Of a DNA stretch of 64,000 nucleotides, positions 17,703 to 27,309 are shown one piece after another (within the stretch, counting starts at the first letter, position 1; the number at the start of each line of letters is the position of its first letter). Location: positions 1 to 64,000 of the forward strand of contig JBGAKG010000005.1 in the NCBI GenBank assembly GCA_044224495.1, written 5' to 3'. The translations under genes were made by a program, and so were the position numbers. A model generated the notes under the pieces. The model was not told where the DNA came from and did not search any database. It was given only the letters and a program-made list of their open reading frames with translations. The DNA is from JBGAKG01 sp044224495 (lineage in GTDB: Bacteria; Myxococcota_A; Polyangia; Polyangiales; Polyangiaceae).

Positions 17703-18430
17703 CGGTCCCCCCGCTCGAGCTCGATGAGGAGCTCGTCTTCGGCCGCCTCGACCCAGCGCTTGGCGGAGCGCGGGGAAGTATCCATCAACCGAGCGATGTC
17801 GTCGTAGGACGCGCCGTCGATCCGGCGGAGGACGAGCGCCACGCGTTCCCGCGCCGGCAAGCGCTCGAGGCAACGGAACACGGCGGCGAGCTCGCTCCGT
17901 ACGTCGGGCGGGGCCTCGCGGCTGATCAGGAGATCGACGTCGATGGTGGGGCCGCGGCGACGCAACCCGAGCCGCGTCGCGATCCCGCGCCGCCGGATGA
18001 CCTTGCACGCCGTCCGCACGACGATCGCCGACAGCCACGAACCGAACGCCTCGGGCGCCTCGAGTCGGTCGAGCGCCCGCACCGCCGCGAGCATGCTCTC
18101 CTGGACGAGATCGTCGACCTCACCATCGGTGCGACCGAGCAGGCGCTGCGAGAGCCCGAACACCGAACGCGCGTGGCGGCGGAAGAGCTCCTCCCGCGCG
18201 CGCGTATCGCCCCCGCGCGCCGCGAGCACGAGCGACGCATCGATGCTCCCCGAGCCGGACGATCGCGTGAGCGGGTTGCTCGGCCGCGAGCTGCTCTCCG
18301 GGCCGGGCTCGGCGGCATCGTCTCGCACGGTCGAGCTCACCGGAGCTTCCTCCGTGGGCGTGACGAGCGCGAGGTGGGTGCGGCGATGCTCCATGGCCTC
18401 GTAGCCCAAGGTACCGCATGGCCTCTCCAC
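17699..18430 (-). CDS. ECF-type RNA polymerase sigma factor
   Basis: A 243-residue (207 if the ATG at 18394 is used) sigma-70 family factor of ECF type: region 2 at about 65-145 (EVDDLVQESMLAAVRAL, FGSWLSAIVVRTA) and region 4 at about 180-238 (LPARERVALVLRRIDGASYDDIARLM). It heads the operon with the FecR-like protein, overlapping it by ATGA. The N-terminal 60 residues are Ser/Pro-rich and non-conserved, which favours the downstream start. The expected targets would include its own operon, and therefore the cystine-knot lipoproteins (inference). A 16-bp palindrome lies just upstream at 18436-18451. Confidence 0.88.
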   Translation of the reverse strand: MERPCGTLGYEAMEHRRTHLALVTPTEEAPVSSTVRDDAAEPGPESSSRPSNPLTRSSGSGSIDASLVLAARGGDTRAREELFRRHARSVFGLSQRLLGRTDGEVDDLVQESMLAAVRALDRLEAPEAFGSWLSAIVVRTACKVIRRRGIATRLGLRRRGPTIDVDLLISREAPPDVRSELAAVFRCLERLPARERVALVLRRIDGASYDDIARLMDTSPRSAKRWVEAAEDELLIELERGDR

Positions 18431-18435
18431 CCGGC

Positions 18436-18451
18436 GTTTTCCTGCGAAAAC
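18436..18451. promoter_or_regulatory. Palindrome upstream of the sigma factor gene
   Basis: GTTTTC (18436-18441), CTGC, GAAAAC (18446-18451): perfect 6-bp arms directly upstream of the longest sigma factor start. It could be an operator or an ECF promoter part, since the minus strand reads GGAAAAC, close to the GGAAC -35 of many ECF promoters. This is a suggestion only. Confidence 0.3.
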
Positions 18452-18487
18452 CGTGGGTCGATGAAGTGAGCGCGCTTACGGTGTCCC

Positions 18488-18511
18488 ACCTGACCTGACC
18501 TGACCTAACCT
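18488..18511. repeat. Short tandem CCTGA repeat
   Basis: About three and a half direct copies of CCTGA, then a degenerate CCTAA, run up to the stop codon of the dehydrogenase gene. It is a simple-sequence tract in a tiny intergenic region. Confidence 0.6.
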
Positions 18512-19479
18512 CAAACGCCCGGATACGGGGTGGGCAACGGCGCACCGGAAATCCAGGCCAACACGTTGGCGACGGCGAGGCTCGCCATCGCTTCGCGCGT
18601 CGCGCTCTCCGCGCTCCCGACGTGGGGGGTCAGCACGGCGGTCGGGGCGCGAAGGAGCGCCGGATCGACCCGCGGTTCGTCGGCGAAGACGTCGAGCCCT
18701 GCCGCCCCGACCCGGCCGCTCGCGAGCGCATCCGCCAGCGCCCGCTCGTCGACGCAGCCCCCACGCGCCGTGTTCACGAAGATCGCCCCCGGCTTCATCT
18801 TCGCGAATCGTGCCGCGTCGAACAGGCGCCGCGTCTCCGCGGTGAGAGGGCAGTGGAGCGAGACCACGTCGGACCGTTCGAGGAGCTCGTCGAGCTCGAC
18901 CCGGGTCGCGCCGAGCTCTGCTTCGCGCTCGGCGGGGAGGGCACTCCGTTGATGGTAGAGTACATGCATCGCGAAGCCGCGTGCGCGGCGCGCCACCGCC
19001 TGCCCGATCCGGCCCATCCCGACGAGCCCGAGGGTGCGGTGGTGGACCGCCGCGCCCAACATCGTCCCGAGCGTCCACCGCGGGAACGCTCCCTCGTGCA
19101 CGAGCCGGTCGCCTTCGCAGACCCGCCGCGCCGCCGCGAGGATCAAGGCGAACGTCAGATCGGCGGTGGCGTCGGTCAGGACGTCCGGCGTGTGCGTGAC
19201 GCGCACGCCGTGGGCGCGACACGCGTCCAGGTCGACGTGATCGACGCCGACGGCCACGTTGGCGACGAGGCGGAGGCGCGGCGCACGCGCGAGGAGATCT
19301 TCGTCGATCCGGTCGGTGAGGAGCGCGACGAGCGCATCGACCCGCGCGAGCTCGTCGGCCCCGAGGGCGGAGACGCCCACGCCGGTCTCGCCGACCGTCA
19401 CGTCGGCCACGGCTTCGAGCCGCGCCACGCCGTCGCCGAGGAGCGGGGCGCTCACGAAGACCCGCGGGCGGGCGTTCAT
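18511..19479 (-). CDS. D-2-hydroxyacid dehydrogenase (glyoxylate reductase-like)
   Basis: NAD(P)-dependent reductase of the D-isomer 2-hydroxyacid dehydrogenase family, 322 residues. The Rossmann motif GMGRIG is at 154-159, and the catalytic triad appears as Arg239 (NTARG), Glu268 (DEP) and His286 (TPHVGSA). VGVDHVD at about 78-84 is also typical. The family reduces glyoxylate, hydroxypyruvate or related 2-oxoacids; the precise substrate is not clear. Start ATG at 19479 overlaps the stop of the M16-like gene by 4 bp, so the two are translationally coupled, although no metabolic link to a peptidase is obvious. Confidence 0.88.
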   Translation of the reverse strand: MNARPRVFVSAPLLGDGVARLEAVADVTVGETGVGVSALGADELARVDALVALLTDRIDEDLLARAPRLRLVANVAVGVDHVDLDACRAHGVRVTHTPDVLTDATADLTFALILAAARRVCEGDRLVHEGAFPRWTLGTMLGAAVHHRTLGLVGMGRIGQAVARRARGFAMHVLYHQRSALPAEREAELGATRVELDELLERSDVVSLHCPLTAETRRLFDAARFAKMKPGAIFVNTARGGCVDERALADALASGRVGAAGLDVFADEPRVDPALLRAPTAVLTPHVGSAESATREAMASLAVANVLAWISGAPLPTPYPGV

Positions 19480-20798
19480 GGGGCGTCGAACGCGATGATA
19501 TCGGTCTTGGTGAGCCCGGGGATCGCCGCCTGAACGGCCGACAGGAGCTCGCCGGCGGTGCCCACGACCGTGATCACCAAGTCGTCCTTCGTGAGCCGTG
19601 CCTTCAGCGCGTCGTTCGCGGTGGCCGGCGTGACCGCGCGAACGCGATCGAGCCAACCCGAGTGGTAGTCGCGCGGGAGGCCGAGGAGCTCGATGTCGAG
19701 CTCTTGATGAACGCGCTTCTGCGCGGTGTCGATCTCGAAGGCGTGCGAGCGGACCAAGAAGCGCTGGATGAACGAGAGCTCGCGCTCCGTGATCCCGCCG
19801 CCGAGGAGCGTCTCCAGGAGCGACAGCTCGAGCCCGATGCACGCGGCAGCGTCCTTCGCCGCCGGGAAGGTCCACATCGCGAACGAGTGGCGGTGCCGCT
19901 CCAGCGAGAGGCGCGCGCTCGCGCCGTAGGACCACCCGCGCTTCGAGCGGACCTCCTTCATCAGGCGGGACGTGAACGTGCCGCCGAAGATCGCCGTCGC
20001 CACGCTGAGCGGGACATGATCGGGATCGAGCGCGGTGGTCCCGAGGCTGCCGATCAGGATCTGCGTCTGCGTGCGGTCGGGCTTGTCGACGAAGACGAGC
20101 CGCCGCCCTGGCACCGGCTTCGGCTCCGGCACCGGATCCGCGGGCGATGCCCCCTCCGAAACACCAGAGAGAACGAGCTGCGCGAGCTCGCGCGCCGTCG
20201 GTTCGTCGACGTCCCCCGCGAACGCGACGACGGCGTCCGAGCGGCGGAGGTGGAACGCGTGCGCCGCGCGCACGTCCGCGTCACCAAGGACATCGAGGCT
20301 GGCCTCCGTGCCGCGGACGGTGCGCCCGTAGGCGTGTTCCTCGAAGAGCGCGCGGCGGAAGAACTTGTCGCAGAGGCCGCGGTCGTTGTCGCGCGAGTCG
20401 ATGATCTCGGCCTTCGTCTCGCGGAGCAGCCGCCCGAGCTCGGCCGCGGGGAACTCGGGCTCGGCGAGGATGCGGCGCACCAACTCGCAGAGCGGGCGCA
20501 GGTTGCGGCTGAGGACCTGCGCGTAGAACACGATCGAGGAGGTCGAGACCTCCGCCCCGAGCTCGGCGCCGAGCCGATCGAGCGCAGCTTCGGTCGCGGC
20601 GGCGTCCATGCCGCGCGTCCCGCGCCGCAGCATCCGCGTCATGAGCCGCGCGCGCCCCTCGCGCCCGGGCGGGTCGTGGGCCGCGCCGCTGCGAAACGAG
20701 ATGACGAGCGAGACCAGCGGGAGCACGCGCGACGTCTCGAGGACGAGCGTGGCGCCGCCGTCGGTCGCGATGCGGACCGGTCCGGTGGGGGCGGTCAT
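19476..20798 (-). CDS. M16-family peptidase homologue lacking zinc motif
   Basis: A 440-residue protein with the pitrilysin (M16) fold, including the C-terminal half with KEVRSKRGWSYGASARL and GGTFTSRLM. The place of HxxEH reads GREGRARLMTRML, so the zinc ligands are absent. Such inactive partners usually form a heterodimer with the active M16 subunit and help hold the substrate. The active subunit is encoded immediately upstream with a 4-bp overlap, supporting a two-subunit enzyme. Start ATG at 20798; the long frame upstream is only a shadow. Confidence 0.88.
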   Translation of the reverse strand: MTAPTGPVRIATDGGATLVLETSRVLPLVSLVISFRSGAAHDPPGREGRARLMTRMLRRGTRGMDAAATEAALDRLGAELGAEVSTSSIVFYAQVLSRNLRPLCELVRRILAEPEFPAAELGRLLRETKAEIIDSRDNDRGLCDKFFRRALFEEHAYGRTVRGTEASLDVLGDADVRAAHAFHLRRSDAVVAFAGDVDEPTARELAQLVLSGVSEGASPADPVPEPKPVPGRRLVFVDKPDRTQTQILIGSLGTTALDPDHVPLSVATAIFGGTFTSRLMKEVRSKRGWSYGASARLSLERHRHSFAMWTFPAAKDAAACIGLELSLLETLLGGGITERELSFIQRFLVRSHAFEIDTAQKRVHQELDIELLGLPRDYHSGWLDRVRAVTPATANDALKARLTKDDLVITVVGTAGELLSAVQAAIPGLTKTDIIAFDAP

Positions 20799-22147
20799 TC
20801 GGCTTCTCCCGCAGCCGCGGCGGGCGCGGCGCTGGGGACGACGAGCACCACGGTGCGCGCGCTCGTGACGAGCCAGCGGCGCGCCACGCGGCGCAGGTCC
20901 GAGGCGGTCACGCGCCGGTAGGCTTCGAGGCGCCGGAAGATCCCCGCCGCGTCGCCGAGCACGGTGTCGTAGAAGCCGATCTGCTCGGCCTTGCCGAAGG
21001 TGGTGTCCAGGCCTTGGAGCGACCCGAGCTCGAGGCGCGCCTTCGCGCGCAGGAGCTCGTCGTCGGTGACGACGTCCCGCCGCACGCGCTCGAGCTCCTG
21101 CTCGAGGACCTCGAGGATCGCGGCGCTCCGCACGCCTTCGCGGGCGGTGAAGTACATCTCCCAGAGCCCCGGCTCCGCGAACGTGCTCACCCAGCCCCGG
21201 AAATCGCTGACGAGCTCGCGCTCGACCAGCAGCGCTCGGTACAGGCGCGAGCCGCGCCCCCCGAAGAGGATCTCGGAGAGCACCGACAGCGGTACGTGAT
21301 CCGTATCCCCGAGGGCCGGGCCCTTGTAACCGAGCACGATCTTCTCCGTCGGCGTGGGCTTCTCGAGCACGACGCGCCGCTCTTCGCTCTGGTACGGCTC
21401 GGGCTCGGCGTCCTCGGGCGGGATCGGCGACGACGGGATCGCGCCGTAGGCGGCCTCGATCTTCTTCAGCGCATCGCCCTCGCGCACGTCTCCGACGAGG
21501 ACGATCGTCGCGTTGTTCGGCGCGTAGTAGGTGCGGTAGAAGGCGGCGCAATCCTCGGGGGTGAAGCCCTCGATGTCGGTCATCCAGCCGATCGTCGGCC
21601 AGTGATACGGGTGGCGGGTGAACGCCGTCTTGTAGAGGACCTCGTTCGCGGTGCCCTCGACGTCGTCGTCGACGCGGAAGCGGCGCTCGTTGGCCACGAC
21701 GTCCTTCTCGCTCGCGACCTGCGGCTCACGCAGGACCAAGCGCGCCATGCGCTCCGCCTCGAGCTTCACGACCAGGCCGAGCCGGTCCTTGGGGAGGGAC
21801 TCGTGGTAGTAGGTCCAGTCGAGCCACGTCGCGGCGTTCGACTCCGCGCCCGCCTCTTCGAGCTTCCGATCGAACGCGCCGGCGCGCAGGTTCTCGGTCT
21901 CGTTGAACATGAGGTGCTCGAACAGGTGCGCGAGGCCCGTCTTCCCCGGCCGCTCGTGGCGCGAGCCGACGCGGAACCACGTCGCGTAGGTGAGGACGGG
22001 CGCGGCGCGGTCCACGAGCAGGAGAACGCGGAGACCGTTCGCCAGCACGTGGCGGCGCACGAAGGCGCCACCGCCGAACGTGACGTCGGCCTCGCGCGTC
22101 GTGGTGGACGGAGCGGAGGAGGAGGATTGGAGTTCGGTCGTTGCCAT
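20795..22147 (-). CDS. M16-family zinc metallopeptidase, catalytic subunit
   Basis: Zinc peptidase of the processing-peptidase type, 450 residues. The inverted zinc motif HLFEH is at 74-78 (ligands His74 and His78, catalytic Glu77), with the third ligand expected in VVANERRFRVDDD about 75 residues later. No signal peptide is visible, so it is probably cytoplasmic, although some relatives are periplasmic. It is followed with 4-bp overlap by a zinc-less homologue, giving the pair seen in many bacteria. It starts 2 bp after the SUKH-domain gene. Substrate unknown. Confidence 0.9.
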   Translation of the reverse strand: MATTELQSSSSAPSTTTREADVTFGGGAFVRRHVLANGLRVLLLVDRAAPVLTYATWFRVGSRHERPGKTGLAHLFEHLMFNETENLRAGAFDRKLEEAGAESNAATWLDWTYYHESLPKDRLGLVVKLEAERMARLVLREPQVASEKDVVANERRFRVDDDVEGTANEVLYKTAFTRHPYHWPTIGWMTDIEGFTPEDCAAFYRTYYAPNNATIVLVGDVREGDALKKIEAAYGAIPSSPIPPEDAEPEPYQSEERRVVLEKPTPTEKIVLGYKGPALGDTDHVPLSVLSEILFGGRGSRLYRALLVERELVSDFRGWVSTFAEPGLWEMYFTAREGVRSAAILEVLEQELERVRRDVVTDDELLRAKARLELGSLQGLDTTFGKAEQIGFYDTVLGDAAGIFRRLEAYRRVTASDLRRVARRWLVTSARTVVLVVPSAAPAAAAGEAE

Positions 22148-22149
22148 GA

Positions 22150-23982
22150 TCAGAAGTCGCGGACGTCGAGCACGGTCATCGCGCCCGCCTGCCAGCTCCA
22201 GAGGTGCGGCCCGGCGAGGACTACGATGGCGCTGGTCTTCGGATCGTCGCGCCCGACGCGCGCGAGGCGGGCCGGCTCGGCGGAGCGCGGGGCCTCGTAG
22301 AACACCGGATCGCCGCTTCCGACGACCACCACCCCGCCGTCGCTCGCGAGGATGGCGCCGCCATCGATGCCCTTGATGCCGCGGAGCGGGCGCGGGGCGC
22401 CACCGTCCGTTTGGAAGGCTTCGTGCTCCATGTCCCAGAGGACCGGGCGCGGCGTGCCGCCTTCCACGCGGAAGACGCCGCCGTCCTTGCCGAGCACCAC
22501 CGTGACGTTTCGCCAGTGATCGAGATCGACAGGAAGGCCCTGGAGGACGTCGCTCTCGCGGATCGGGAGCCATTTCTGGCCGTCGAAGCGACCGACGGCG
22601 GCCGCGTCGCCGCCCGCGACGAGCATCACGAGCTCGCGCGGGGAACCCGCGAGCGCGAGGACGGACTCGGTCGGCTCCAGGCCGGACTCCGGGCGGAACG
22701 GAACGAACCGCTTCCCCTCGAACTCGAGGAGGGTGCCCGCGCCCCACACCAGAACGCGCCCGGCGGCGCTGCCGATCCCGTAGAACGACGCGCGCCCGTG
22801 GCTCGGGCGGGCGAGGGGGAAGACCTGGAGGTCACCGCCCATGAGGCGGAGCGCGTTCCCGTTCGCGGAGAGGCCCCACAGGATGCCCTCGTCGGTGACG
22901 TGGAGATCGGTGAGAGGCTCCTCCACCGAGTGCGCGCTCTGCACGGCGCCCCCGACGACGTGGAGCAAGAGGCTCGTCGCGTGCTCGGACGTCGAGTGCG
23001 TGCGACCGAGGACGTAGAAGTCGTGCGCCGACGTCCCGCTCGCCGAGCGGAACGAGTGGCGCGTGGACGGGAGCGCGGAGACGGTGATGACGCCGCGGAG
23101 CACGAGCGGGGGCTCGCGCGGTGCGCGCCGGAGATCGCGGACCGTGTCCGGGCGCTTCTCGCGCGGCGCGGAGCGCTCGGCGTCCCCGAAGAAACTCTCG
23201 TCGCGGAACGTGCGGAGCCAGCGGAAGACGTCCTCGGCGCCGAAGACGTAGATGCCGGTGCGGAGGCTGCACGCGATCGTGTACTCGTCGACGTTGAGCG
23301 TGAGCGAGGCTTTGCCGCTCGAGTCGAAGAGGCGGTTGTGGGGACCACGGATCTCGCTCGCCAGCTCCTCGCCCACGAGCGCGACGACGGCGCCGACGTC
23401 CCCCGTCTCGAGCCGACCGACGATCGGATCGTCGAACGTGAAGCCGAGTTGGTAGAGGAGCGTCTTCAGCTGGGCGGGCACCTTGGCGGCGCTCGCGATC
23501 GACTCCTCGCGCCCATCGGCCACGCCGTCGAGCCAATCCCCGAACGTGCGCGCGACGACCGAGCCCTTGTCGCCTTGCATCTCGACGACGGTCGGCTCGC
23601 CGTCGGCGGCGACGTTGCGCTTGTCGAACGCGAGGATGGTGCCGTCCGCGGCCTGGCCGAACGGCGCGTAGTTGGGCGCTTCGATGAGCTGCTTCGCGCG
23701 GGCCATCCCTTCGGCGTCGAAGAGAACCTCGGGGGGACCGAAGTCGGTCGCGACGTGCATCGCGGCGACGTAGCTCGGCGGCAGCTCGAGGCGGAGGATC
23801 CGGGCGCGGTCCGCCATCTCGGCGTCCGTGACGGGGCGACCGAGCTTCTTGCCCTTGCGCTCGGCGACGCTGCGGATGCGTTCGACGCTCGCGAGCGCGG
23901 CACGGGTCGGATCGACGTTCGCGCGGGCCCGCGGTCGAGAAGCGGCAGGCGAGCGAGCGGATCTCTTCGTCGGCCTCTTCAC
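22150..23982 (-). CDS. SUKH (SMI1/KNR4)-domain protein with propeller-like C-terminus
   Basis: A 610-residue protein. After a basic, low-complexity N-terminus (1-35), residues about 45-155 look like a SUKH domain: LRLELPPSYVAAMHVATDFG, then ILAFDKRN and EPTVVEMQGDKGSVVARTFGDWL. The last 330 residues are repeated short beta units (DEGILWGLSANGNALRLMGG, GRVLVWGAGTLLEFEGKRF, GVVVVGSGDPVFYEA) typical of a beta-propeller, though I cannot assign a family. Many SUKH proteins are immunity proteins of polymorphic toxins, but no toxin lies nearby. Start is GTG at 23982. It sits between lepA (13-bp gap) and the M16 pair (2-bp gap). Confidence 0.65.
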   Translation of the reverse strand: MKRPTKRSARSPAASRPRARANVDPTRAALASVERIRSVAERKGKKLGRPVTDAEMADRARILRLELPPSYVAAMHVATDFGPPEVLFDAEGMARAKQLIEAPNYAPFGQAADGTILAFDKRNVAADGEPTVVEMQGDKGSVVARTFGDWLDGVADGREESIASAAKVPAQLKTLLYQLGFTFDDPIVGRLETGDVGAVVALVGEELASEIRGPHNRLFDSSGKASLTLNVDEYTIACSLRTGIYVFGAEDVFRWLRTFRDESFFGDAERSAPREKRPDTVRDLRRAPREPPLVLRGVITVSALPSTRHSFRSASGTSAHDFYVLGRTHSTSEHATSLLLHVVGGAVQSAHSVEEPLTDLHVTDEGILWGLSANGNALRLMGGDLQVFPLARPSHGRASFYGIGSAAGRVLVWGAGTLLEFEGKRFVPFRPESGLEPTESVLALAGSPRELVMLVAGGDAAAVGRFDGQKWLPIRESDVLQGLPVDLDHWRNVTVVLGKDGGVFRVEGGTPRPVLWDMEHEAFQTDGGAPRPLRGIKGIDGGAILASDGGVVVVGSGDPVFYEAPRSAEPARLARVGRDDPKTSAIVVLAGPHLWSWQAGAMTVLDVRDF

Positions 23983-23995
23983 GCCCCCACTCCCT

Positions 23996-25810
<1,815 letters not shown>

Positions 25811-25837
25811 GTGGGGGCGAGCGGCGGTGAGCCGGCG

Positions 25838-26134
25838 TCACTCGTCGGCGTCGAACGCTTCCGCTTCGGCGCGGGCGGCTCGTTCGACCGACGTGCTGCT
25901 CCCGCGTGCGCTCGCCTTGCGCTTGGGGCCGTCTTCGGAGACGGCGGGCGCGGGCGGCGTCACGTCGAGCGGGAGCTGACCCGGCAAGAGGTGAGAGTAA
26001 TGACGGAGGACGAGATCGATGCCTTCACGGATGTAGACCGCGACCGGGACCTTCGTACGATCGTGCAGGAGCTTGAGCTTGTCGCTCTGCTCCGGCGTCA
26101 CGTAGATGGTGGTGGAGATCTTCTTCCGAGACAT
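25838..26134 (-). CDS. Ribbon-helix-helix DNA-binding protein
   Basis: A 98-residue protein with an N-terminal ribbon-helix-helix domain: strand KKISTTIYVTPEQ, then two helices (SDKLKLLHDRTKV, VAVYIREGIDLVLRHY), as in the CopG/Arc class. The remaining 45 residues are Ala/Glu-rich and probably disordered. No toxin partner is adjacent; lepA follows after 27 bp. It may regulate its own promoter, since the promoter spacer carries two TACGT motifs. Similar small proteins are common in Myxococcota, but I know no defined role. Confidence 0.8.
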   Translation of the reverse strand: MSRKKISTTIYVTPEQSDKLKLLHDRTKVPVAVYIREGIDLVLRHYSHLLPGQLPLDVTPPAPAVSEDGPKRKASARGSSTSVERAARAEAEAFDADE

Positions 26135-26222
26135 GACGCGTCAGCTCCGCTTACCTAGTCGACTCGAACGCCCTTTGCCATGTCGCTTTGGGGAGTTTCC
26201 TCACCGCGATCGACACCGCTAT

Positions 26223-26251
26223 ACACTACGTGAACATACGTCAGGTTTCAA
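26223..26251 (-). promoter_or_regulatory. Promoter of the ribbon-helix-helix/lepA operon
   Basis: On the minus strand TTGAAA (26246-26251), 17 bp, TAGTGT (26223-26228). The spacer contains two TACGT motifs (26227-26231 and 26237-26241), spaced ten bases apart, i.e. one helical turn. These could be half-sites for the ribbon-helix-helix protein encoded downstream. Confidence 0.5.
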
Positions 26252-26314
26252 GGGTCACCCCGAAAGATTCCTGAGAAAATAGAATCCAGTTTTCAATGAG
26301 TTAGCGGGTCGCCT

Positions 26315-26330
26315 GGGGGCTCGGGCCCCC
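26315..26330. promoter_or_regulatory. GC-rich hairpin in divergent region
   Basis: GGGGGC (26315-26320) pairs perfectly with GCCCCC (26325-26330) around TCGG. No T-tract follows on either strand. It may be a terminator/insulator or attenuator between the divergent units. Confidence 0.35.
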
Positions 26331-26400
26331 ATTTGGAGCCCAACCGGCCGGCATGTCGGGTAACGTGGGTAAAGAGATGACCTGCGGACGAGTGATCCGT

Positions 26401-26430
26401 TTGCGTTGGTGAGGCCTCCACCGCTATGGT
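26401..26430 (+). promoter_or_regulatory. Possible promoter of the DxNxDG lipoprotein pair
   Basis: TTGCGT (26401-26406), 18 bp, TATGGT (26425-26430), 24 bp before the preferred ATG at 26455. Weak match; position is reasonable. Confidence 0.3.
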
Positions 26431-26454
26431 GAGCCCCGGAGTGGACCTTTGAAG

Positions 26455-27309
26455 ATGGCCTTTCGTTCGCGCGCCGCGCTTGCCTTCGTGGCGTCTCTGG
26501 CGCTTCCGACCTTCGTGCTCTGGGCGGGGAATGGATGTGGGGGGAGCGACACCGGATCGACCCCGACCGACAAGACGCCCGCCTCCGAGGTTCAGACCGC
26601 CCCCCCGCTGAAGCACGAGCCGTGCGAGGACAGCCAGGGTCGGGTGGAGACCGTCGACATCAACAACGACGGTAAGCCGGACATCCGCCGCATCATCGAC
26701 AAGGGAAGCGGGCGCGAGCTCTGCCGCGTCGCCGACCTCAACCATGACGGCAAGCCCGAGATCATCAGCTACTACGACGAGAAGGGCGACCTTCGTCGGC
26801 GCGAGGCGAGCTACGAGACGAGCGACGCCGTCAGCGCCATCGAGTACTTCGAAGGCGGCAAGCTGGTTCGGCGCGAGCTCGACACCACCGGCCAGCGCAA
26901 GGTCGACACGACCGACACGTTCGATCCGGCGAGCGGCAAGCGCACGAAGCGCGAGCGCGACACCAACGGCGACGGCAAGGTCGACCAGTGGTGGGTGTGG
27001 GAGGGCGACAAGCTCACCATCGACCAGGACAAGAACTTCGACGGCCAGCCCGACCCCGACGCGACGCTCGTGAGCGGTCCGAACGGCACGCTCATCCCGC
27101 TCGCATCGCTCGCCGAGGCAGGTGCTGCCGAGGCCTCCGGGCCGAGCGCCCCGCCGCCGCCCACCCTCGGGGATGCCGGTGCGGGCGAAGGCGGAGCGAT
27201 CGACATGTCGCTGAAGATGCCGCCGCCTCCCGTCGTCTACCCGAACGGGCAGACCATCGCGTTTGACGCGGGCGTCGACTCGGGCAAGAAGAAGAAGGGG
27301 ACCCGATGA
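26455..27309 (+). CDS. Lipoprotein with DxNxDG calcium-binding-like loops, copy 1
   Basis: Predicted lipoprotein of 284 residues: signal peptide, lipobox GNGC, then a series of loops such as DINNDGKPD, DLNHDGKPE, DTNGDGKVD and DKNFDGQPD, each followed by a short beta hairpin. This Asp/Asn pattern resembles EF-hand-like or dockerin-type calcium loops. The C-terminus is Pro/Ala-rich and ends in a basic Lys tail. ATG at 26455 is preferred over the TTG at 26449. Its stop overlaps the start of the next, related gene by 4 bp. Likely a calcium-stabilised envelope protein; role unknown. Confidence 0.72.
   Translation: MAFRSRAALAFVASLALPTFVLWAGNGCGGSDTGSTPTDKTPASEVQTAPPLKHEPCEDSQGRVETVDINNDGKPDIRRIIDKGSGRELCRVADLNHDGKPEIISYYDEKGDLRRREASYETSDAVSAIEYFEGGKLVRRELDTTGQRKVDTTDTFDPASGKRTKRERDTNGDGKVDQWWVWEGDKLTIDQDKNFDGQPDPDATLVSGPNGTLIPLASLAEAGAAEASGPSAPPPPTLGDAGAGEGGAIDMSLKMPPPPVVYPNGQTIAFDAGVDSGKKKKGTR

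Larger units (their letters stand above)
26135..26454. other. Divergent regulatory region, ribbon-helix-helix/lepA versus lipoprotein pair
   Basis: About 320 bp without a gene I would support. It holds a good minus-strand promoter (26223-26251), an AT-richer stretch (about 26265-26300), a strong GC hairpin (26315-26330) and a weak plus-strand promoter (26401-26430). A minus-strand frame of about 150 codons here looks like a shadow. Confidence 0.5.

Noticed and set aside
26293..26745. Minus-strand frame of 150 codons in the regulatory region
   Set aside because: It overlaps the lipoprotein gene antisense and has no recognisable domain or ribosome-binding site.
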